Part shown: positions 20,133-29,133 of the stretch, piece after piece
Position numbering within the stretch: the first letter of the stretch is position 1
How the letters are laid out: each line of letters begins with the position of its first letter
From: Heterotrichella gracilis
Taxonomy: Eukaryota; Sar; Xanthophyceae; Tribonematales; Xanthonemataceae
Assembly (NCBI GenBank): GCA_032358255.1
Contig: JAULBX010026663.1
Location: 7,388-44,960 of the forward strand
Direction of reading: 5' to 3'
Length of the DNA: 37,573 nucleotides
The notes under the pieces: generated by a model
Database searches by the model: none
What the model was told of the DNA's origin: nothing
The model's input: the letters and a program-made list of their open reading frames with translations, nothing else
Translations under genes and position numbers: made by a program

Positions 20133-23100
20133 CTATTGCTTGTCATCTCCCCCCACTCCCTTCTGCGCCCCACGCGCCTCCTTACACGCCTGGTTGTGCT
20201 GGGGCCAGTGCGCGTTCTGGCAGTCACTCCCGCAGTACCGCACCAACCCACACGCGCACTTCGTCACTGCAATGTCCCCACCCCCCGCTACCCCACAATT
20301 GCTGCAAATCCTCCCCTTCTTCTTTTTCTTCTTCTTTGTCTCCTCACTTTCATGCCCTCCCTCGCGTCCCCCTTGCTGCGTTGTGCCCCAAGCACCCTCC
20401 CCTGTGCCCCCATTATACCTTTGTGCACCTTGCCGTAACCCCCGGCTTGGCGGGTGGCCGTCATCTGTGGGTGCTAATGTGGATGCTGATGTGGACGCGC
20501 CTGCTGCCTCCCTGGTGGTTGCAGGGGCTGGGGCGCTTGGGGTGTGGTCCGGCCGCCGAAAGGTGATGGTTGGTTTATTGGGGTCGAGGTATCTGACTCA
20601 GCCACCATGCCAGCTGTCCAAGGACACTTTTCCAGTGCCAATGCCTGCAGAAGGGGTGCAAGCAGCAAGGCTTGAGCGCTGTGCATGCTTGGCCAAAGCA
20701 TTCCGTGACAAGCACATTTGTATGCAGGTGTACATCATGGCCGGGAAGCAAAACCTACTTGCCAACACCTCTCAAAGCAGCGCATGTCCCAGTCACCCCA
20801 GTATCATGATGCTGCTTGCTGCTGCTTGATGCTGTCAAGTCAGGCACCATAGCGTCCATTGTGTATTGTTCCAGGGAGCCAGGAGGCATGTTCCTGGCCG
20901 CTGTGGACAAGTCTATCATAAGGCTCTGTGAAAATGCGGGTGGAATAACTGGGGACGCAGTTTGGCCTCCTGGGGATGCGAAGTGGCCTCCTCGGGATGC
21001 GGATTGACTTCCTGCATCAGTGTGCTCCTTGCGCATGCTGGTGTGCAAGGCAGTGACCTGAGCACTATGGGGGGAACAGGGTTTAGGGTTTAGGGTTTAG
21101 GGTTTTGAGGGGTGTAGTATAGGGTTTGGCATGCACGGCCATGACCTGAGCAGCATGGAGAAGGAGTAGTTGGGGGTGGGCCCTGGTATGATGGAGGACC
21201 GGTTTGGAAATCGCAGCGTGAACACAGGCAATCAACATTGCCCAATTTGCACAACTTTCCAGGATGGCAGTGGAGGCATACAATTGTACGGATGAAACTG
21301 TACTTCCAAATTTTTGCTCTTGTTAGCATCCCACTCAACCACATCACTGTTACGTTACTGATGCAGGGTTCTAGATCTGTTAAGTATTGCACCAGGGGAA
21401 TTGTCATTATACCCATCCCTGGGCGTTATAAAATACAGCAGTTGGGCAAAGCAGCCTGGATACCTCATAGCCACATAAAACACAAACATGCATCCATGGT
21501 GCTTGCCTTTTCCTTCCAGTCCGGAGCCACCCTGAACTTGCCAAGGTCGTGAGAGTACTCGATCTTGCCGGGGGGGAAACTGCGCACTACCTGGACAGGA
21601 GGGGCCCATTCCACACTCCCTTGCACTGCAAACAAACCGACACAAATTTTATTTCTGAACATCCCATGCCATATAATTAGTATATTTTGGGTGAGAAATA
21701 GGTAAATGGTATGGTTGTCATAAGCAGGAATGACAGACACCACAAAGTTATCTCAAGATTTACCCCCCATCGTCCCCCGATATAATTATGATATTTATGC
21801 AACCTTTCATCCCTGTAGCACGTGTTGATGACAGGCCACAGCATTAGGGTTTAGGGTTTAGGGTTTAGGGTTTAGGGAGGGCAGAAAAAGGGCCTGTTAG
21901 TTCATGCATTTCATAACCAGGCAGCACCTGTATGCACTGGCTATCAGGCTCAGGGTGATGCCCTTGCCCCTCGATTCATAAATTCTAGACCCTCAACCCT
22001 GTACACCATTTGACCACACCATTCCACATGCATGAGCTGGCCATGGGCGTTTTGACAGTGAGCTATAAAAACACCGATAGATGATATAAGCAATGCCAAG
22101 ACAGAGTTGAGTGACGCAGGCTCATCTCACAGTGTGCATGGCTGCCTGCTGTGCATGCACCTGAAGTCGCTCCCTTAGTATGAGCCATACCTTGGCTACC
22201 TGGCTCTCGAGAGGACAGAAGAATCATCTCATGAAGCAGCCACCTGCATGCACAGTGTACAAGGGATCAATCCCCTTAAGTCCCTTAAGATTTGAGCTTT
22301 CATTGTTTAGAATCAGGGTCCATAAATGATGCATGGTCAGCCACCTGCACATGCATGCACACAACACAGGCGCCACCTGAGGTCTGCCGTCTTTGCCTTC
22401 ACTCACCGCCTCCCAACAGAACCCTAATCCCTAAACCCTACCTGCAGATGTCTGTTGCCACTTTGTTGCCTCCTCACCGCTTCCTAGCTGATCCCTAATT
22501 CCCACAACCTAAACCCTACCTGCAGATGTCTGCCGTATCCTTGTCGCCCCTCACCGCCTCCCACCTGAACCCTAATTCCTACAAACTAAATCCTACCTGC
22601 AGATGTCTGCTGCATCCTTGTCGCCCCTCACCGCCTCCCACCTGCGCTTCTGAATGTCCTTCTTCCCTCCGGGCGTCCGGCTCTCCTTCCCGAGGGCGCC
22701 ACCACCGCACTGGCCCAGCTCAACACACGTGATGTAAGGCACAGCGCAATGGTGTGGGGATGGGGCCGGTCTGAGGCTCGGGGAGTGCGCGCATGATGCT
22801 CGACACGGAGCGCAGCATGCGGGTTGGCAGGCGGATGCCCCCGCTGCGCCACAAGGCACGTAGGCAGCCAGGCAAGTTGGAGAGCTCCACGAGCATTGCC
22901 AGGAAGGCTTTGAACAGATCTGCACACCATTGAATACTTTAGTCAAATGGATCTCTACTTGGATAAACTTTTTAAAACAGGTATGGTCCATAAGTTGTGG
23001 AGGACCATGGGAATACAATACAATACAACCCACAACGTCAACTGCTCCCTGTCCACTCCCAAAGGCTGCGCACTAGTTGTTGTCAGTGCATATTCACCGC

Positions 23101-24640
23101 GGTACATATTCACCGCGGTTCATATACATTATGACGCGTCATGCCAACCCTCCTTATTCCCACCACCTACCTGCTTCACTCCACAAGACACTGTACCTCT
23201 GAGTAACAGCCACGCACATGGCGGTGATGATATCTGATTGAACCAGCAGGACTTTCTGACCAGGCACAGTAACAATGTCAGAGTACAGCAACTACGCCCG
23301 ATCGGACTGGGTGGACAACATGATCAGGCACAGTATTGATGTCATGGTAATGATGTCAAAGCACACAATGATAATGTCTTATCAAGTCATCTGTGGATTG
23401 CATCAGGCACAATGACAAGGTCAAAGTATACTATTAGTGCCACATGCGGCATGTATGATACTTGAATCATTCAAGTATCATTATGGAGTCAGTGAGCAAC
23501 CTGCCCATCCTCCAGCTTGGGCACAATTTGCAGCAGCAGGAAGATCCATGGTTCCGGATCGAGCAGCATTTCCCGAGCCAGCGCATGGCGCAATTCCCCG
23601 CTGGAAGCGCCCTACAGGATAAAGGTGAGAAAATAAGTTAATGAATATCTATGCAACCTGTCTGTGAACAAGTGCGTTGGTAAAGGAAGATGATCAAGCA
23701 AAGAAAAGAGCATTGCTTATCTGTCCAACTGTTTCCCCTTTCATAAGTGTACCTCTGCAGGACAAGGTAATAGATACAACCGTACCAAGCTTTTCCTGCA
23801 TTCTGCAGAAGCATTTGGAGGATTGGGAGACCACTGGTACGTATCACGCTTTCTCTCACCTCCGCAAACAGATGCTTGATCAAGTATTGCGCAACAGGCT
23901 CAAGCTTATCAAGCCCAAGGGTTGGGTCCTTGGAATAGATGACATCAAGCAGCTTGGCACGTGCCCTCTCCACCACGCGACCCACCACAGGGAAGCAGGC
24001 GTCGGGCGGAGGCACCTGCACCACCAGTGTGGTAATTGTTATGGCGCTATGCTGACAGCACCATGGCACCTTAGACCTGCACAACATGCTACCATAGGTG
24101 GAGCAGTGCAAGCCTTGTAAGATTGCAGGGCATCAGTGGCTGCAATCATTGTGGTTACATAACAGTTTAATGCCATTTGCGGCAATGCATGCCATGCGCA
24201 AGGTGGGTTTCTGGGGAATGCATGGCAGCAATGCCCATGTGGGCACACTGTCAGTTGGAATACACCAAGTACTTTGAGGCCTGGATGGTCACCCCACATG
24301 CCCACCAATGGCATGATGATCACGCATGTTTACCAGTGCCACTCTGAGCGCAATGCGAAGGCCCTTCACGGTGACTTCCCTAAGGCTTGACAATGTCAAG
24401 GGAAGAGGGGCCTGCTACACTGTATGATACCTCAAGGTTGGTGAGCACCGGAGGCTCTGGCCCAGAGCCTGGGACTTGATATGGAGAAGCCTGTGGCAGC
24501 ATTGTGAGGTCTACAGTGACAGCCCTGCTACTGCCAGTTAGTAACAGTTATGAACAGTTCGTCTGCCCTCTTCTTCCGGAATCCAGTTGAGCCCCTCACG
24601 GGAAAATGACAAGCTGCGTATTGACGACGTTCCTGTTCAC
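20133..24640 (-). CDS. Unassigned multi-exon protein with C-terminal MYND zinc finger
   Basis: I do not recognise the family of the N-terminal part. Exons in transcript order with compatible phase: 24640-24600, 24524-24431, 24015-23860, 23802-23786 (17-base microexon, tentative), 23612-23501, 23198-23171, 22919-22729. Further exons: about 22641-22589 (tentative), about 21628-21481 (phase unresolved), 21182-21146, 20948-20848, and 20644 to the stop at 20133. Fragments include VVERARAKLLDVIYSKDPTL, MLLDPEPWIFLLLQIVPKL, LFKAFLAMLVELSNLPG and EPYDRLVHSGQEHASWLPG. The last exon encodes seven lysines, then a MYND finger: CSNC, CACGLVRYCGSDCQ, HWPQHNQACK. MYND fingers usually bind proline-rich peptides. 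A further upstream exon at about 24960-24860 (SLKQLPVKPLVLDRSEE) is likely, and I have no start codon. An in-frame TGA near 20596 is either inside a short intron or a defect. The gene's reality is well supported; its full structure is not. Confidence 0.6.
21049..21180 (-). repeat. Copy of the donor edge of exon 21182-21146
   Basis: On the coding strand, TGCTGCTCAG/GTCATGGCCGTGCATG is echoed 90 bases downstream as AGTGCTCAG/GTCACTGCCTTGCACA. Between them lie three to four perfect CCCTAAA units (plus strand GGGTTTA, 21077-21104). It is a donor-side duplication. Confidence 0.7.
21843..21880 (+). repeat. Interstitial TTTAGGG tract
   Basis: There are five near-perfect TTTAGGG units on the plus strand (CCCTAAA on the coding strand of the surrounding minus-strand gene), inside an intron. 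It is the longest uninterrupted telomere-like tract in the window. It is too short and too internal to be a chromosome end. Confidence 0.9.
22400..22665 (-). repeat. Four-unit tandem array of an exon 3' edge and its donor
   Basis: On the minus strand the unit GTGGGAGGCGGTGAGGGGCG, ACAAGGATGCAGCAGACATC, TGCAG/GTAGG occurs near 22590-22640. It recurs near 22526-22575, 22450-22500 and, in part, 22386-22410. Units decline in identity away from the probable true exon. The spacers read GTAGGGTTTAGG...TTAGGGTTC. The period is about 65-75 bases. Confidence 0.82.
23260..23430 (+). repeat. Degenerate direct repeats in intron (ATCAGGCACARTR type)
   Basis: AGGCACAGTAACAATGTCAG (23261), ATCAGGCACAGTATTGATGT (23321) and ATCAGGCACAATGACAAGGT (23402) begin imperfect repeats. 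Each is followed by GTCARAGTA-like sequence. ATGATGTCAAAG and ATAATGTC are further partial units between them. I see no coding frame. Confidence 0.6.
23456..23480. repeat. Perfect 12-base inverted repeat 20 bases past a donor
   Basis: Arms TGATACTTGAAT and ATTCAAGTATCA are separated by a single C. On the minus-strand transcript this would fold as a tight hairpin, or act as a palindromic site, starting 20 bases downstream of the donor of exon 23612-23501. No function is known. Confidence 0.7.
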
Positions 24641-25286
24641 CTGCAGGTGGAACAATACCGCCACCTTAGGATTGGGTTAGAGTGCAAACTTTGCTTTAAG
24701 CAAGGTGGCCGAGGCTGCTGAGCAGGTGGTAGTACTACTATCCAACTTCCAAAGTGTGCCACAAACCCAGCACTGTACATGGTAAGTAACCCTCACCAAT
24801 CACAGAAACTCGTGAACTCACGCAACCACAGTCACTGTAGTTTGTTGGGTCTCTAGAGCTCAACCAGTCCCCCGACGGCTATCTCCTCGGACCTATCAAG
24901 CACCAGTGGTTTTACCGGCAGCTGCTTCAAGCTCGCACTGAGACCTCGTTGGTACTGGCTGCAGGTACTGTTTGAATGTGAGGCACCCATTAAAGTCTCC
25001 GTGAAGACAGGAGGCCTTACAGTGAAAACTCTGTATGCGTTCCCCTCACACTGTCAACCCCACCTCCACATTGTGCTACCCACCGCAACCCCAAGAATTG
25101 CCAGACAATTGTAATCAATTCCCAACGAATCCACACACAATTTGACTTGGTGCGCGTGGTGAACAAATGCCGCGATCCATAAATAGCCACATCTGTCATC
25201 CCACCCCCCAAACATGTCCCCCCACCACCAACCCCTGTTGCCAGCTCCCTCCTCGACCCCCCACTCCACACCCATTGGGATAGGGC
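24641..25286. other. Upstream part of the MYND gene and gap to the alcohol dehydrogenase
   Basis: A plausible minus-strand exon lies at about 24960-24860 behind a CTGCAG acceptor, open for about 34 codons. Above 24960 I see no clear exon. A minus-strand open frame at 25275-25054 begins in G-rich sequence and has no splice support. The 5' end of the MYND gene could lie here. Confidence 0.35.
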
Positions 25287-28200
25287 CTATCCCACCAGGC
25301 TGCCCTGCACGTCTATCACAAAGCGGTAGTGCACCTTGCTCTTGTGCATGCGCTCCATGGCCTCGTTGACATAGCTTGCGGGGATGACCTCGGTTTCGCA
25401 GGTGATGTTGTGCTCCCCGCAGAAGTCAAGCATCTCCTGGGTCTGTGCCACCCCTCCGATGAGGCTGCCTCCAATGGTCTTGGAGCCTGGAAGAGGGGCG
25501 GGGAGGGGGGAGCGTTAGTGTCAGGGAAGAGGGAATGCAAGTGTGCAGAGGTAGTGAGGGTGGTGAAGGGGAACAGGGGAAGAATGTCAAAGGAAGGCAT
25601 GTGGATGCAAATCAGCTACCACTGCCATTGAAAACGGTCCTCCCATCTCAAATCCGCTCCACACACACACATCACCATGCATTCCCTCCCCTGCGCCCCC
25701 ATACAAATCCCCCGGTTTTGAGCTGCATGGGGTCTGAAGGCAGCTCTAAACCCTAAACCCTCATTCCCTCCCCTGCTTACCCCGTAATGAGGCTCCCCGC
25801 CTTGAGATGCATGGGGCCTAAGCCAGCCCTAAACCCTAAATCCTGAACCCTCATTCCCTCCCCTGCTCACCCATGATGAGGCTCCCCGCCTTGAGCTGCA
25901 TGGGGTCTGGGGGCAGCCCCACCAGCACCAGCTTCCCCCTTGGCTTCAGCAGCGTCAGGTATGGCTCCAGTGAGTGGTTGGCGCTCACTGTGTCAACGAT
26001 GCCGTCAAGGGTGCCAGCAATGGCCTGGAAGAGGGGAATGGGGGCGTGAGTGCATGATTCTCAGATTCTGGCCATGGAGCCATTTCTCCTCGATTAATTC
26101 AATAGTACATGGGGTTGGGGGAGGGGAGGAAAAAGGTCATCTATGACGGAGTGTGGGTCGTGGCCCCAACCACAGGGTAATTTCACAGAGTATGATCTCG
26201 AATCGTCACTGATCACCAAAACGCGCGTTTTGGTGTAACAGTCTGGCGCCTGTGATTCCGTGATACATATTATCACAAGGGGTGAATAATACCTTCATGG
26301 CATCCTCATTCTTCGTGTTGATAAACGAGTCCGCCCCCAGCACCCCCACCGCCTCCTCCTTTTTGCTGTCACTGGTGCTCAGCACAGTCACTGTGAGGCC
26401 CAGCGCCTTGCCAAACTTGACCGCCATGTGACCCAGACCCCCCAGGCCAACCACCCCTAGGGTCATGCCGGGCTTGTCTAGCCCATAGGCTCGCAGGGGG
26501 GAGTATGTGGTGATGCCGGCGCATAGGAGGGGGGCGGTTTTGGTGAGGGGCAGGTGGGCGGGCATGTGGAAGACGAACCTGGGGAGGGGAGGAGACTGTG
26601 TTTGGCATGGGCTGCTGGGTATATTTAAGCAGATCAAATTATGCTCTGATTTGATTCCATGCACCCTAGATTTGCCTCCACGCATCTATACGCATCTAGC
26701 CAGCCAGCAACTCCCCCCGTTTATTCCATATAATGCAACCCGCCCTGCAGCTTGCATGCATGTGCGCCTGTATGATGGGACTCGGCATGTGCCCCTACCA
26801 AGCACATAGCGCAACGGAAAGAAATGCTTTACATTTAATTGTATACTTATAATTCTGTTGCCGTCAAGTGCATGTCATGACCCAGCCGAAACTAACAAGC
26901 ACTACCCTCCCATTGGTGCCCATGCACCCATGCACGCCATAGACCCCTCCCCCTCCCACACTCACTTCTTGTTCACCACCACAAAGTTAGAGTAGCCTCC
27001 CATGGTGATGCTGCCATCCACCTCCTTGCTGTTGTAGGTGAACACGCTCCCCTTGCAGAACTGCTGCTCCTCGTCATTGCACTGAGAGCAGGATTGGCAG
27101 GAGTTAACCAGGACGCCAACCCCCGCCACGTCGCCCGCCTTGAAATTCGTGACATTTGGGCCCACCTCGGTCACGTACCCTGCAATTTCATGCCTGCGGG
27201 GATGGGCAGGCGAAACCTTGTAAAACAGCCATTTTGGGGGCGGATAGGGAGGGTCAGTGGCATAACACCATTTTGTGGCATTGGCCTGCATTCCACAACA
27301 CGGCAGCCATGACTTCCAGAATTTCATGCACAAGCCTAATAAACGATTCCCATTCACCATTCCACATGTGATTTAAATTGCGATGGAGGGTTTTTGGGTC
27401 ACGAGCCCTTCCACAGCAATTGAGGGCTCAGGGTTTATCATGTTGAAACCTAAACAAGGGTCCCAAATATCTCACTCACCCAGGCACCATGGGATACTTG
27501 CTCCCCTTCCACTCATTCTTCACATTATGGTAGTCAGAGTGGCACATGCCCGAGGCCACAATTTGGACCCTGACGTCATCAGGCCCCACATCGCGCCGCG
27601 AGATCTTGAAGGGGCTCAGCAAACCGTTGGAGTCGTGGGTGGCATAGGCTACGCAGTTGCCTGGGAAGGTCTCAAACCCGGGGGTGGGGGGTGCGGCAAA
27701 TGCGGATGCAAAGTCCTCAAAGGACAGCTCCTCTGCGGGACAAGGGAGGTGTGGTGGAGGTGGGGCGGTGCATGGGATGGAATGGGAAGAGAATCCATTC
27801 TCCTGGTGATGTATCATATTGCAGCGGGCCTTTCCTCACTAGGGTTGTTCCTGGTTTGGCTGCAAGGAACTGTGAAGTGCATCCTAAACCCTAACCCTAA
27901 ACCCTAACCTTTGGATCGGCACCCTCTTAGGCTTCTTGACACCTATTCATCCACGCGTCATTAAGCTTACATATTGCCTTAGCCCAGATGCAAAAATATT
28001 TCATGCGCAGACACACATTTTGTGACAGATCAACAGCCAGACAAGTCTGCCACCATAGCATTGCAGTGCCCCACCTGCATCCTTCACTTTGCCGCCGGCA
28101 TATGTCTCTGCAAGCTGGGCATACTCCTGTGACAGGGAGGATGGTCAACCCACAGTTGCTAGCACTAGCGAAATAGTATTGTGTCACCCATCATTTAGCT

Positions 28201-28658
28201 AGTGATTAACCCGGGTGACAGGGATGACGTAAATGACAGTTCGTCTCTTGCTCGTCTACAACAGACCAAAATCCAACCACCGAAGCCCTGAAATGCTTCT
28301 GTTATCCGTTTGGGCGGTGCACTGGTGAGCAAGGGTGCTACACCCCAAACACACAAAGACGCTTGCCACCCTTGCAATAGTTTGTGCACATCCCCACGAG
28401 GCTCGCACAACGGGGTTCAACACGCCCATGACAAGTATGCTAGTACCGAGCTTTATTACTGCAAAGCACTGTCATTGTTTCGCGATCAACCACCGCCACG
28501 GCTTTAGAACCACAGGTGGGTGTGCATGCCACCACTGTCCATACCTGCTCTGACACCACCCCTTCAGCGTTTGGCTTGCACTGCACGTACAGCGCATACT
28601 CACGAGGGTGCGCGGCGATGGCAGCGGGGGAGGGCTGGCCGATGCGGACACGAGGCAT
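25287..28658 (-). CDS. Zinc-dependent alcohol dehydrogenase, CAD type, copy A
   Basis: This oxidoreductase interconverts alcohols and aldehydes with NADP(H); the substrate is not predictable here. Seven exons in transcript order: 28658-28545, 28126-28075, 27732-27480, 27193-26966, 26578-26293, 26024-25871, 25486-25287, all GT-AG and in phase, 428 residues. Catalytic zinc ligands: Cys119 in GMCHSDYH, His141 in GHE (split across an intron), Cys235 in [12 protein letters not shown]. Structural zinc: Cys172, 175, 178, 186 (CQSCSQCN...FCKG). The cofactor fold is [14 protein letters not shown] at 260-273, followed by STSDSKK, which favours NADPH. The CAD core normally starts near my residue 84, so about 83 residues (MPRVRIG..., then [12 protein letters not shown]) are an added N-terminal extension. 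I see no clear transit peptide in it. Tandem paralogue of the gene at 29134-32757. Confidence 0.93.
25676..25860 (-). repeat. Two copies of the exon 6 donor edge of ADH copy A
   Basis: On the plus strand the true edge reads CTGCTCACCCATGATGAGGC and continues to TTGAGCTGCATGGGGTCTGG. Copy one (25763-25825) has CTGCTTACCCCGTAATGAGG and TTGAGATGCATGGGGCCTAA. Copy two (25676-25745) has TTGAGCTGCATGGGGTCTGA. Each is joined to CCCTAAACCCT and to the same CATTCCCTCCCCTGC tract. Confidence 0.88.
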
Positions 28659-29133
28659 GACTGCAGTTCTTTGACCAGCTTTACACAGGTTTGATCAGGT
28701 ATACTCAGTTGCCCGAGGTCGACTCAGTGGACAGGATCAAACAAGCAACCCACAATAGCAGGCAAGGTTCGTCACTTGATGATAGCAGTTCAGAAGTGGT
28801 AAGTATGGGGTACTAAGGGGTAATTATGGGATACTGGGGTTGCACGCAACTGTGGCTACTTTATGTGCTGCAAGCTGCAGCATCCACACAAGCAGGCAAG
28901 GGACGCAAAACCCTCCCCAAGGGTTCCCCGAACTCTAATCAATTAAACTCGAAAGAAAAAGAAAAAAACAAACGCAAAAGAAACTTGAACCTGTCCCAGC
29001 AACATTCTACCTCGAGTCATTCACAACTGATTTATTCAGCTCTATTCCTAAGCCTCTTGAAAGACATGACAGCTCTGCCGATAGGACTCCAATTTCCTTC
29101 CCCTGCCATTCCCCCCCCAAATACAGGCCCACT
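28659..29133. other. Intergenic region between the two alcohol dehydrogenases
   Basis: It holds the promoter and leader of copy A (see next entry) and the 3' UTR of copy B. An A-rich stretch, GAAAGAAAAAGAAAAAAACA, lies near 28952. No coding exon seen. Confidence 0.5.
28707..28795 (-). promoter_or_regulatory. Upstream block of ADH A conserved with ADH B
   Basis: About 50-135 bases before the start codon, GAGGTCGA, AGTGGACAGGATCA, CACAATAGCAGGC, AGGTT, GTCAC and AGCAGTT occur in the same order and similar spacing as in 32786-32870 ahead of copy B. It is either retained promoter or leader sequence from the duplication, or under selection. No named element is recognised. Confidence 0.55.

Noticed and set aside
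20760..21048. 97-aa minus-strand open frame (SLMIDLSTAARNMPPG)
   Set aside because: The overlapping frame behind the CCCCAG acceptor at 20949 joins in phase with the exon before it; the 97-aa frame does not.
21843..21880. Possible chromosome end or telomere fusion
   Set aside because: Only five units, inside an intron of a gene with exons on both sides. Many similar one- to four-unit tracts occur throughout.
22400..22665. CRISPR-like array (regular repeats with spacers)
   Set aside because: The repeats are copies of an exon edge, the spacers are TTTAGGG-like and related to each other, and the setting is a eukaryotic intron.
22593..23033. 146-aa minus-strand open frame rich in cysteine
   Set aside because: The alternative frame of the same exon joins in phase to the 28-base microexon and reads as normal sequence (LFKAFLAMLVELSNLPG). 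The Cys-rich version is probably a shadow, except for its last ~18 codons.
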